Assembly: GCA_910583885.1 (NCBI GenBank)
Contig: CAJUAC010000016.1
Span: 1-45,032, forward strand
DNA: 45,032 nt
DNA from: an uncultured Oscillospiraceae bacterium
GTDB lineage: Bacteria > Bacillota > Clostridia > Oscillospirales > Oscillospiraceae
Direction of reading: 5' to 3'
Position 1 is the first letter of the stretch; each line of letters opens with the position of its first letter. Of this stretch, positions 31,809-39,815 are shown piece after piece. The translations under genes and the position numbers were made by a program. Below the pieces are notes generated by a model. The model searched no databases. It was not told where the DNA came from and saw only the letters and a program-made list of their open reading frames with translations.

Positions 31809-33536
31809 CTATATGTATTGCTGTGTCATGACATCAATTACCCCGCGGGTGGTCAGCCGCAGCGTCGGGATCACCGGCAGGGACATGAAGCTGAGGGTCA
31901 TGAAGGGGTCAATTTCCTTGCTGACACCCAGCCGGAATGCCGCCTCCTTGGCCTGCTCCAGTGCGTGGTTGACGTTCTCCAGCGTATCGTCGCTCATGAT
32001 GCCCGCAATAGACAGGATAACCTCCCCCTTGACCTGGCCGTCCTCCATGACCACAATGCCGCCCTTGTTCTCCACAATCCGGTTGGCGGCGGCGGCCATG
32101 TCCTCCTCGTTGGCTCCCACCACAATAATGTTGTGGGAGTCGTGGGAGACGCTGGTGGCTACGGCGCCCCGTTTGAGCCCATAGCCCTGGAGATACCCGA
32201 TGCCAATATGGCGCGTCTTCTTGTGCCGCTCGATGACGGCGATTTTTAAGACATCCCACTCCACATCGATATGGTCGGAGTAGCCCTGGTCCTCGGTGAC
32301 AATCTCGCCGGGTACCATGCCGATGATGCCCCGGGGCCGCCGCTCCGCGAAATCCACAGCTGTGAGATGGGCTACATGGAAGGTGTCGTGGGCGCGGTTG
32401 GAGAGGTAGGGGTCAATCTCCGGGGCCTGGAAGCCCTTCACCTCTTTGCCGTCGTACATCTCCACACCCTTTTTAAATACCTGGAGGATATGGAACTGCT
32501 GGAAATCATCAATCACCACGAAGTCTGCCAGATATCCCGGCGCAATGGCCCCCCGGTTGTTGAGCAGGAAATACCGGGCCGCATGGTGGCAGGCCACCTT
32601 CACCGCCACAATGGGGTCTACCCCCCGGCGGATCGCCTCGCGGACATTGTAGTCAATATGCCCCTTTTCCAGCAGGTCACTGGGGTGCTTGTCGTCACAG
32701 CAGAACATACACCTCTCTGCGTACTTCTCCGTCAGCAGAGGCAGCAGCGCCTCCAGGTTGTGGGCAGCCGTGCCCTCCCGGATCATGATAAACTGCCCCC
32801 GTTCCAGCTTCGCAATGGCATCTGCCGGATCGCTGCACTCGTGGTCAGAGTAGACCCCAGCGGCAATGTAGGCATTCAGGTCGTTGCCCACCAGGCCCGG
32901 CGCGTGGCCGTCAATCTTCTTATGGTGGGCCTGGGCAGCGACGATCTTCTCGATCACCTGGGGGTCTGCGCCGATGACGCCAGGGTAGTTCATCATCTCT
33001 GCCAGGCCCTGGACCCTGGGATGGTCGTAAAAGGAGTCAATGGTCCGGTAATCCAGCACAGCCCCGCTCTCGTCCATAGGGGTGGAGGGGACGCAGGAAG
33101 GCAGCATGAAGCGCACGTCAACTGGCAGGCCCTCCGTAGCCTGGAGCATATATTCAATGCCGTCTGCCCCCATGACGTTGGCAATCTCATGGGGGTCGGT
33201 GATGACTGTGGTGGTGCCGTGGGGCAGGACCGCCTTGACGAACTCCTGGGGGGAGACCATGGCGCTCTCCAGATGGATATGGGCATCAATAAACCCCGGC
33301 AGAACAATCCGCCCGGCCACGTCCACCTCCGTCTCCCCGCTGTAGGTACCCATCCCTACAATCAGCCCCTCCGCCACGGCGATGTCGCCATGGCAGATCT
33401 CGTTGCTGAATACGTTGACATAGGCGGCATTTTTCAGCACCAGATCGGCCTTTTCCCGGCCTGCCGCCACCTCCACAATCCGCAGCTTCTTGCCCATCTT
33501 CCGGTTGATCTTGCCAGTGTAGCTCTCAGTTCCCAT
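31809..33536 (-). CDS. ade: Adenine deaminase
   Basis: A 575-residue metal-dependent amidohydrolase turning adenine to hypoxanthine, with length right for Ade. Metal ligands: HIHLES after GFID, then HGTTTVITDPHEIANVM, DGHAPG and DDKHPSDLLEKGHID; the C-terminal domain has SVSHDSHNIIVVG. Start at 33536 (MGTESYTG) follows AAAGGATGGGAG; an open frame to 33710 has no ribosome site. It stands alone, convergent with aldh, so it is probably a single-gene unit. I looked for a purine riboswitch in its leader and did not find one. Confidence 0.94.
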   Translation of the reverse strand: MGTESYTGKINRKMGKKLRIVEVAAGREKADLVLKNAAYVNVFSNEICHGDIAVAEGLIVGMGTYSGETEVDVAGRIVLPGFIDAHIHLESAMVSPQEFVKAVLPHGTTTVITDPHEIANVMGADGIEYMLQATEGLPVDVRFMLPSCVPSTPMDESGAVLDYRTIDSFYDHPRVQGLAEMMNYPGVIGADPQVIEKIVAAQAHHKKIDGHAPGLVGNDLNAYIAAGVYSDHECSDPADAIAKLERGQFIMIREGTAAHNLEALLPLLTEKYAERCMFCCDDKHPSDLLEKGHIDYNVREAIRRGVDPIVAVKVACHHAARYFLLNNRGAIAPGYLADFVVIDDFQQFHILQVFKKGVEMYDGKEVKGFQAPEIDPYLSNRAHDTFHVAHLTAVDFAERRPRGIIGMVPGEIVTEDQGYSDHIDVEWDVLKIAVIERHKKTRHIGIGYLQGYGLKRGAVATSVSHDSHNIIVVGANEEDMAAAANRIVENKGGIVVMEDGQVKGEVILSIAGIMSDDTLENVNHALEQAKEAAFRLGVSKEIDPFMTLSFMSLPVIPTLRLTTRGVIDVMTQQYI

Positions 33537-34017
33537 ACGCTCCCATCCTTTCTGTTCCCGGCTCCCGCAGGCGCCGGCCCAAGGCCTATCCGTTGCATCC
33601 CCGCTTGGCAAGGCGTGCGGCGGGGGAAAGCAGCGGCAGCAAGGTGGGGACAGCCTGGGATGCCGTTGATACTGACAGCTGGAAAGCCCTCCCTGTGCCG
33701 CTACCAACACCTTACCATAGAAGGGCGGGAAAGTCTACACCCAGGGAACCCTGATTTCATCCCGCAGCCAGGAAAGAGTGGTAAAATAGGAGGAGAGGAG
33801 GCGGATGAACTTGTAACCGGACAGAATATTTGAGAAACCGGGACAGGGCAGGGCCGGCGGGGGAAACGGCGTCGACAAAATGGATAAATATTGTGCTAGA
33901 ATGGTTAATTATCTCATCAAAAACTTGATTTATAGGCATACAAGCAGGATTTCAAGCTGAATTTACTACATCCCTAACCGGGAGAACAGGAACACCGCTT
34001 GTTGAATCTACGATGTA
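33537..34017. other. Leader and spacer between ade and the accessory island
   Basis: About 480 bases with no gene I can support. The half near ade is GC-rich with several possible stems (one around 33563-33585). From about 33780 to 34017 the sequence is clearly AT-rich, unlike the flanks, and probably marks the left boundary of the island. No clear promoter for ade or terminator for the nuclease gene could be placed. Confidence 0.5.
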
Positions 34018-35130
34018 TCACTGCTCAGGCAGGGATTTTAGATACTGCAAAAGCTGGTCCTCGAAGATTTGAAGTGTTTTTTTGATAAATTCTTTCAATT
34101 TAACCGGGTCAAGCAAATCCATAGCGCATTGGTTCATGGTCTTAAAATTCGGCACGTCATCATGGGCGATATCCTGTTTGCCGTTGGAGAAACGCCAGAC
34201 AAACCACCAGTCGTCCCGGGAGAGAATGAACCGAAGATCACCAACTCTTTTAACAGCCTCTGCTGTGGCATCGGTGACTTTCTCTTTCGCTCCACGCTCA
34301 CCTTCTTTCCGATTTACCAGACAAAATCCGGCAGATAAGCAGCCGTCATCAGCCACCTCAATTCGGAACCACATTTGCAGTCCGTTCTCCAAAATGGAAT
34401 CCACACTTTTAACCAGATAGTTCAGCCCTGGACAAAAATTCAAGTTCTGCTTCTCCCAGATTTGATAGGACTTGTAGGAGTCCTCCAATATTTCCAGGCT
34501 ATAGCGCCCAGCAAGCGCCTGATCCATCTCAATTTGAAACAACTTCAGCATATTACAGATCAAATCAAGGTCCGGCTGCTGCTTTTCAGACTTGGATAAA
34601 AAAGAGCGGATGACCTCTGTATATTGCCTGATCTGCTCCGGGGTTCCGGGTACTGTTTCCAGCCAGTCACAGATTTTCTCCCATGAAACACGGCGGATTC
34701 TCTCTTCCGGCAGAACCTCCTCCCCGTTTACCGCCTTTCTGCTGTATTCAGAAGGTGCCCGACCGTCTCTAGTAAGATAGATCAGCTTGGCATTTCGGGC
34801 ATAGGGGGAGTAATCATAGCACTGTCCTTGCTGGTCGCCAGCGTTGATCTTTGCCTCAATAGGAACGGAAAACATGGGATTTTGAAGCATAATATCAATT
34901 CTGCGGCCGTTATCAATCAGATATTCCGTCATGACGCAGGTGCGCTCCAGATGTACACATTCTTTTTCTTTATCCGTGGGGCTGAATTCGACAAACTCCC
35001 GCATAAAGGATTCCAGAAACTGCGTTCCGCACCTGTGCCATCCCCTGGGGTCCAGCAGGTCCGCCAGAAAGCGGCACATTACCACCTCGTTCTGCTCCAT
35101 GTGCAGGGCCTTGAATATATTGGTTTCCAT
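34018..35130 (-). CDS. PD-(D/E)XK superfamily nuclease (PDDEXK_4-like)
   Basis: A 370-residue protein with a PD-(D/E)XK core in its N-terminal half: GRRIDIMLQN (acidic residue), VPIEAKINAGDQQGQ (the E-x-K pair, then Gln), about residues 76-105. The rest is helical and family-specific. This group is often in defence or restriction loci. It is lower in GC than the neighbours. The ATG at 35130 shares one base with the WYL stop (TAATG), so it is translated together with its regulator. Whether it cuts DNA or RNA is not visible. Confidence 0.8.
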   Translation of the reverse strand: METNIFKALHMEQNEVVMCRFLADLLDPRGWHRCGTQFLESFMREFVEFSPTDKEKECVHLERTCVMTEYLIDNGRRIDIMLQNPMFSVPIEAKINAGDQQGQCYDYSPYARNAKLIYLTRDGRAPSEYSRKAVNGEEVLPEERIRRVSWEKICDWLETVPGTPEQIRQYTEVIRSFLSKSEKQQPDLDLICNMLKLFQIEMDQALAGRYSLEILEDSYKSYQIWEKQNLNFCPGLNYLVKSVDSILENGLQMWFRIEVADDGCLSAGFCLVNRKEGERGAKEKVTDATAEAVKRVGDLRFILSRDDWWFVWRFSNGKQDIAHDDVPNFKTMNQCAMDLLDPVKLKEFIKKTLQIFEDQLLQYLKSLPEQ

Positions 35131-36140
35131 TACAGTTCCTCCGTATTCTTTTGCCCTGGGTGCTCCCCCGGGGTATTTTCATACTTCTCCCACCCCGCCC
35201 GCAGGGTTCTGCCGATCTCCTGCCGCAGCCAGTCCGGTTCCAGGACCTGGCACACCGCCACATATTGCAGCGCCCAGAATTTCAGTCCGGCGGATCCGGT
35301 GAAAATTGTCGCGTCAAAGGTTCCGTCACTATTGTCCCGAAGCTGCGTCTCCATGCCAAATCGGTCCAGCACATCGCTGACCAAATCCGCCTCGCAGCGC
35401 AGCACCGCCCGGACGGCCTCGCCAGGAAAGGGGTACACCCGCTCCCGGACATACCGCTCCATGTCCAGCCCGGGCGGCAGCGGAGCTATGGGCTGGTCCT
35501 CCAGCAAAACCGGCGACTGGATCCGGTCCACCCGATAATGGCTGATGTTCTCCTTCCCCTGGTACCGGCAGAGAAGGTAATAGCTCCCATTGGTAAAGAA
35601 AAGGCCATAGGGCGACACCCGATAGGGCTGCTCCCGGCGGGGATGGAGCCGCTTGTCCATGCCGTACTCCATGTACTGGAACTCCACCTGACAGCGGCGG
35701 GAAACCGCCTCCTCCAGCACCTCCACGGACAGAAAGGTCTCCTGATTGATACCGCGCCAGGGTGTTCCAACGGACAGGGGGCGACACTGCTCCCGCTGCC
35801 AGCGGCTCAGGCCCCGCCCCAGCTTTTTCAGCAGCCGCTCACACTGACGCCGGGAAATGCCCGGAAAAGCGGAGGCGGCGTCCGACAGCAGCCGCACCTC
35901 CGACGGCTCCAACGGGCGGGACAAAAGCCGGTAGCCCTCACCGTCATCCTGATACTCCGGAATATGACAGTCCACGGCCCGCAGCTTGTCCAGGGCGGCA
36001 TAGACCGCCCGCCGGTCACAGCGCAGGCCGTACTCCGTCCGCAGCAGACGGAGCAGCTCACCCATGGGCAGAGCGTGGTCCCCGTCGGTGTGTTCCAAGA
36101 GAATCTGATAGACTCGGAAGGGAAGGATGTTTATGGACAC
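35130..36140 (-). CDS. WYL-domain transcriptional regulator
   Basis: A 336-residue regulator: N-terminal winged helix-turn-helix (CDRRAVYAALDKLR, about residues 40-55), then a WYL sensing domain (RVSPYGLFFTNGSYYLLCRY is the W/YL core) and a C-terminal WCX domain (FGMETQLRDNSDGTFDATIF). WYL proteins bind nucleotide-like ligands or single-stranded DNA and often control phage-defence genes. The start is GTG at 36140: AAAGGAGG lies eight bases upstream, and the ATG at 36197 lacks a site. It faces the four-gene set at 36279-43397, so it probably controls both directions. Confidence 0.88.
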   Translation of the reverse strand: MSINILPFRVYQILLEHTDGDHALPMGELLRLLRTEYGLRCDRRAVYAALDKLRAVDCHIPEYQDDGEGYRLLSRPLEPSEVRLLSDAASAFPGISRRQCERLLKKLGRGLSRWQREQCRPLSVGTPWRGINQETFLSVEVLEEAVSRRCQVEFQYMEYGMDKRLHPRREQPYRVSPYGLFFTNGSYYLLCRYQGKENISHYRVDRIQSPVLLEDQPIAPLPPGLDMERYVRERVYPFPGEAVRAVLRCEADLVSDVLDRFGMETQLRDNSDGTFDATIFTGSAGLKFWALQYVAVCQVLEPDWLRQEIGRTLRAGWEKYENTPGEHPGQKNTEEL

Positions 36141-36167
36141 GGCGGCGCCTCCTTTTCCTGATGGGTT

Positions 36168-36197
36168 ATTGTACCATAAACGCGGCGCGGATATCAA
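36168..36197 (-). promoter_or_regulatory. Promoter of the WYL-nuclease pair
   Basis: On the minus strand, TTGATA (36192-36197) and TACAAT (36168-36173) are 18 bases apart, about 30 bases before the GTG start. The long inverted repeat at 36199-36232 touches its upstream edge. Confidence 0.55.
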
Positions 36198-36198
36198 C

Positions 36199-36232
36199 CA
36201 CCCCCCTGTACTTGTTCCGGTACAGGGGGGTG
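36199..36232. promoter_or_regulatory. Inverted repeat between the divergent operons, candidate WYL operator
   Basis: Perfect 13-base arms (CACCCCCCTGTAC, 36199-36211; reverse complement at 36220-36232) with an 8-base centre. No T run follows either way. It abuts the -35 of the WYL promoter. A weak plus-strand promoter (TTGTTC 36212-36217, TAACAT 36236-36241, 18-base gap) would overlap it. A protein bound here could switch both directions. Confidence 0.6.
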
Positions 36233-36278
36233 TGCTAACATTACGGAAAATCCATTTGAAAGGAATGACTGTGCGTTG

Positions 36279-36707
36279 ATGGAAAAGAAGTCAACAGGAA
36301 AGCGGCTTCTCAGAGAGACGGATCACGCGCTTTTGAAACGAGTGGGATGCGGCGATTTCAGTCTGATTTGCCTGGATATGGATGATCTGACGGTTCTGCG
36401 GGAAGGGGAGGCCGCTTTCCTTTGGGAAAGCCCTCCTTGCGTGTCAATGGACGAAATGATAAGCCTGGCCCTGCTGGCGGCGGCGGAAATGGCTCCGGAG
36501 CGGGGCCGGAAGATTGTATCCGCAGTGCTGTATGTCACTGTACCTTGGGATACAAGCCTCGAAAGCCTCGATGAGATATGCCGCGCAATTCAGTGGCCGA
36601 TTCCAAAAGGCGCGGATATTCGATTCGGCTGCGGCTTTCACAAAGAAGGTAATTTCCTGCTGGCCACTTCTGAGGGAAGATCAGAGAAAAGGGGGAAAGC
36701 ACAATGA
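36279..36707 (+). CDS. Small protein of unknown function, first gene of the island operon
   Basis: A 142-residue soluble protein. I cannot assign a family. Residues about 70-128 (KIVSAVLYVTVPWDTSLESL, DEICRAIQWPIPKGADIRFG) show the strand-helix-strand order and IRFG ending seen in the FtsZ/tubulin C-terminal domain (family form: ...ITGG..LTL.E... IIFG). There is no GTP-binding half, so if the likeness is real it is a lone C-terminal domain. It could instead be an unrelated ferredoxin-like fold. AAAGGA is about 14 bases before the ATG at 36279, rather far. The stop overlaps the phosphatase start (ATGA). Confidence 0.6.
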   Translation: MEKKSTGKRLLRETDHALLKRVGCGDFSLICLDMDDLTVLREGEAAFLWESPPCVSMDEMISLALLAAAEMAPERGRKIVSAVLYVTVPWDTSLESLDEICRAIQWPIPKGADIRFGCGFHKEGNFLLATSEGRSEKRGKAQ

Positions 36708-37417
36708 CCTATGTAATGTCGGACATCCACGGCTGTTACGAAAAATACCAGTCCATGCTGGAGAACATCGAGTTCACGGGAGACGATACGCTCTATGTGC
36801 TGGGCGACGTGCTGGACCGGGGGCCGGACGGGTTCAAAATCCTGCTGGATATGGCGGCGCGGCCCAACGTAATCGGGCTTCTGGGAAACCATGAGCTGCT
36901 AGCCGCCGCGGTGCTGCCCTCCCTTTTGCGCACCATGCGCCAGGGCGAGGAGCAGCCTTTGAGTAAAGCGGAGCAGGCGCAGATGCAGGAATGGCTTCAA
37001 AACGGAGGGAAGGCATCCATCCTGCAATTTCTCCAGTTCAGTGAGGAAGAAATGGAGACCGTGTGCGAGTATCTGCGGTCGCTGTCCGCCTATGAGGAAA
37101 TCACGGTACAGGGACGGCGGTTTGTCCTGGTTCACGCCGGGCTGGAGCATTTCTCCGCCGCCCGTCCTTTGGAGGAATATGACCTGGAGGATTTCCTGTT
37201 CTGCCGCCCGGATCCGGAGGCCGCCTATTTCCCGGACAAAACCCTTGTTGTTGGGCACACCCCCACCCGGCTGCTCTTCAGGCAAATCGGGAAGCCGGAA
37301 CTGCCGGACCGGATTTTCCATCGCAATACAATGATTGGCATCGACTGCGGGTGCGCCTATTCTGGCGGACGGCTGGGGTGCTTATGCCTGGATACCATGG
37401 AGGAGTTTTATGTGTAA
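36704..37417 (+). CDS. PPP-family metallophosphoesterase
   Basis: A 237-residue phosphoesterase with all PPP motifs: SDIHG (6-10), LGDVLDRGPDG (33-43), LLGNHE (58-63), LVHAG (141-145) and VGHTPT (182-187). Members remove phosphate from Ser/Thr proteins (lambda-phosphatase type) or split diadenosine tetraphosphate (ApaH type). Sequence does not settle which. It overlaps the small gene (ATGA) and the PolC-like gene (8 bases), so the three are translated together. In a defence setting a nucleotide- or phospho-signal could be its target. Confidence 0.87.
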   Translation: MTYVMSDIHGCYEKYQSMLENIEFTGDDTLYVLGDVLDRGPDGFKILLDMAARPNVIGLLGNHELLAAAVLPSLLRTMRQGEEQPLSKAEQAQMQEWLQNGGKASILQFLQFSEEEMETVCEYLRSLSAYEEITVQGRRFVLVHAGLEHFSAARPLEEYDLEDFLFCRPDPEAAYFPDKTLVVGHTPTRLLFRQIGKPELPDRIFHRNTMIGIDCGCAYSGGRLGCLCLDTMEEFYV

Positions 37418-39755
37418 GAATTTCATAAGAAGAGTTCATTCGGTTTGCCGCGCACATTTCAAGAGAAATTCCGCGCACAGGAAATCGGTGGAAAGGACTG
37501 AGTTGAGCTGCCACACGGAGTACACTCCAGGGGACGGCATTCTTTCTCTGAAGAAGTGGATCAACATCGCCCGTGAAACCGGCGTCCGGGCGATTGCCAT
37601 CACGGATTTTCAAAATGCAGACGGGTTTATGGGGGCGGCGCAGGCTATCGAGAAGCTGCGCCGGGACGCAGGATCGGGAGAGCTGGATTTCAAGGTGCTC
37701 TATGGCCTGGAAGCTGCGCTGGAGGACGGGTGCCTGATTCATCTTCTGGTGCAGCATCAGGAGGGTTTAGCGCAGCTTTACCGGCTGTTGGAAAGCCTGG
37801 AGGAGCGTCCGTTTCTGCGTAAATCGGAGATCAGCAGGCATCGGGCCGGACTGTTGGTAGGCTGTCCCGGAAAGGACGGAGAAGTTTATCGCGGGATTCT
37901 AAAAAATTTGGATGACGCCCGTTTGGAGGAAATCGCCGGGTTCTACGATTATCTGTCGGTCCTGCCGCCGCAGCATTACAGGCTTCTGTCCACACGGGAA
38001 CACGCTCCATGCAGCGAAGCCCCTGGGACGGAGGACTTGATCCTCAAAACCATTGCTCTTGGCAAGCGGTCAGGCAAGCCGGTGGCCGCAGCAGGAAACA
38101 GACGAACAGCAAATCAGGATTGGGGTATGTTCCGAAGCAGTATGGCTTATCGCGCCCTGAAGGGTGAGAACTTGGTCCTTGACCCCGCTTTCCTTGGCAA
38201 ATGGCTGGGCAAACCGGCGGCCGCAGCGGGAAACACACCCACGGGAAATCAAGATTGGGGTATGTTCAGATGGGGTATGACTCATTGCATTCTGACGGGT
38301 GAGGATTTGGAGATATCCCTGCCGAACCACCTCTACACGGAAGAGGACGGGGCCTGGGATGTATCCCTGCCGGATCTCCTCTACACGGATGAGATGTTGG
38401 AAGCCTTCTCTTTCCTGGGAAAAGAATCAGCGAAAGAAGCCGTCATTCATACGCCCAACCGCCTGGCGGACCTCTGCGAAGGAATCCAGATTTTCCCGGA
38501 GGATAAACGATGTCTTCAGCCCATCCTGCCCGGCGCGTATCAGACCGTAGCGGACCTCTGCCGGAAGCGGCTCCGGATACGGTACGGCAGCACGATTCCT
38601 GAGACGGTATGGGAACGGGTTGAGTATGAGCTTGCAATTCTGCAAAACAATGAATGGTTCTGCTCCGTTCTCCTGATTGGCCGCCAGCTGATACAGGGGC
38701 TCCAAGAGACGGGGTATCCGGTCCGTACCATAGCCGACTACTACTTTGACTTCGGTTACACATATTCGTATTCGTATGCCGCGTATCTGCTGGGAGTGAC
38801 CGAAGTCGATCCTTCGGCCATACATATCCCCCGTGAACTCTTTGGGATGCCTGACACGCCTGATTGGAAATTTGCATTGAGCGTTCCAGAAGCGTGTGTG
38901 GAGGAATGCTGGAAAGAGGCCATTGCGATCTTTTCTCAAATATTTCCACAGGGAATGGCGGTATCAATGCCGGAATCATATCAATCCAACGGAAGGATTT
39001 TCGTCCCCAATGCTGCGGAACTGCGGAACTGGCTGCCCTTGAAAAAGGTTGACGGAGAATATTGGGCCCCTTATGGAGCCGCTGAGGATTTTCCCTGCCT
39101 GTTCCGGCTGTATTTGGTGCCCGCAAGAGACCTGAACCTGCTTCGTAAGCTGGAACAATCAATTGGAACACACCCATCCTCCATAAACATTGAAAAAGAT
39201 GCGGTCCCGTTATTATTGCGGGATCAAACGGATATCCCTGAGTTTGAATCTTTAGCGGTCCAAGCGATCTGGAGACTGGCAACCCCCCAAACAATGGATG
39301 ACATCATCAAGGTTTTTGCCCTGTGCCGCTCTATGGGCGCTTGGGAGGACAACGGTGAGGAACTGATGAAAAAGAAGACCGTTCCGTTCAGCGAGATCAT
39401 TGGGAGCATGGATGATGTTTTCTGCCGTCTGCTGGACGCAGGATTGGATATTGCCTTTGTATACCAGGTTACAGCGCAGCTCCAAAGATTCGGAGAACTG
39501 GATAAAGAATATATTTCCGTCCTGACGCAAAATGGGATTCCAGAATGGTTTATAAATTCCTGCAACAGCATCGTAGACCTGCCCCCGAAAGCGTATTGTG
39601 CGGCGGCTTTCGCGATACCAGCACTTAAAGCGGTATGGTATAAGGCGCACTTTCCGCAAGAGTACGCGCAGGCGTATTCTGAATGGCATTCTGATATAAG
39701 AAAAAACTCATGCGCAAGCAATCTGTGGAAAGAGCTGGGTGGAATATTTCTTTAA
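37410..39755 (+). CDS. PolC-derived protein without polymerase catalytic residues
   Basis: A 781-residue protein with PolC order along its length but much shorter than real PolC. Residues about 31-65 match the PHP opening (ELSCHTEYTPGDG, AIAITDFQ), yet PolC has H-x-H and ITDHG there, so metal ligands are replaced. Then come CLIHLLVQHQEGLAQLYRLL and GFYDYLSVLPP. From 410 on it follows PolC thumb/palm-edge and finger parts (YGSTIPETVWERVEYEL, VTEVDPSAIH, IGSMDDVF, GIPEWFINSC, DLPPKAYCAAAFAI). PolC's GSRGSVGSS and the DIDLNF catalytic Asp block are missing. A 45-residue block is repeated in tandem (about 217-300). GGAGGAG lies five bases before the ATG. I read it as a dead polymerase reused for another task. 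Confidence 0.75.
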   Translation: MCKNFIRRVHSVCRAHFKRNSAHRKSVERTELSCHTEYTPGDGILSLKKWINIARETGVRAIAITDFQNADGFMGAAQAIEKLRRDAGSGELDFKVLYGLEAALEDGCLIHLLVQHQEGLAQLYRLLESLEERPFLRKSEISRHRAGLLVGCPGKDGEVYRGILKNLDDARLEEIAGFYDYLSVLPPQHYRLLSTREHAPCSEAPGTEDLILKTIALGKRSGKPVAAAGNRRTANQDWGMFRSSMAYRALKGENLVLDPAFLGKWLGKPAAAAGNTPTGNQDWGMFRWGMTHCILTGEDLEISLPNHLYTEEDGAWDVSLPDLLYTDEMLEAFSFLGKESAKEAVIHTPNRLADLCEGIQIFPEDKRCLQPILPGAYQTVADLCRKRLRIRYGSTIPETVWERVEYELAILQNNEWFCSVLLIGRQLIQGLQETGYPVRTIADYYFDFGYTYSYSYAAYLLGVTEVDPSAIHIPRELFGMPDTPDWKFALSVPEACVEECWKEAIAIFSQIFPQGMAVSMPESYQSNGRIFVPNAAELRNWLPLKKVDGEYWAPYGAAEDFPCLFRLYLVPARDLNLLRKLEQSIGTHPSSINIEKDAVPLLLRDQTDIPEFESLAVQAIWRLATPQTMDDIIKVFALCRSMGAWEDNGEELMKKKTVPFSEIIGSMDDVFCRLLDAGLDIAFVYQVTAQLQRFGELDKEYISVLTQNGIPEWFINSCNSIVDLPPKAYCAAAFAIPALKAVWYKAHFPQEYAQAYSEWHSDIRKNSCASNLWKELGGIFL
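38058..38309 (+). repeat. Tandem in-frame duplication inside the PolC-like gene
   Basis: Two copies, 38058 onward and 38193 onward, period 135 bases (45 codons). Both encode LGK-x2-GKP-x-AAAGN-x5-NQDWGMFR. By eye about three quarters of the bases match over some 115. Further on, SLPNHLYTEE and SLPDLLYTDE form another pair. A third, weaker match lies at 1520-1600. Confidence 0.8.
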
Positions 39756-39778
39756 TCTTTATTGTATTCAGCATTGTG

Positions 39779-39803
39779 TTGACCGCCTTGGAATAACGGT
39801 CAA
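39779..39803. promoter_or_regulatory. Short inverted repeat before the helicase gene
   Basis: TTGACCG (39779-39785) and CGGTCAA (39797-39803) pair across 11 bases, ending just ahead of the GGGAGG ribosome site. It could hide the site or bind a regulator. TTGACC alone resembles a -35, but no -10 follows. Confidence 0.35.
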
Positions 39804-39815
39804 AGGGAGGCTGGT

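Noticed and set aside
33537..33720. Purine or guanidine riboswitch before adenine deaminase
   Set aside because: Several GC stems are present but none of the conserved loop or junction bases of these riboswitches could be placed.
37410..39755. Active replicative DNA polymerase PolC
   Set aside because: Length and missing catalytic blocks rule out polymerase activity.
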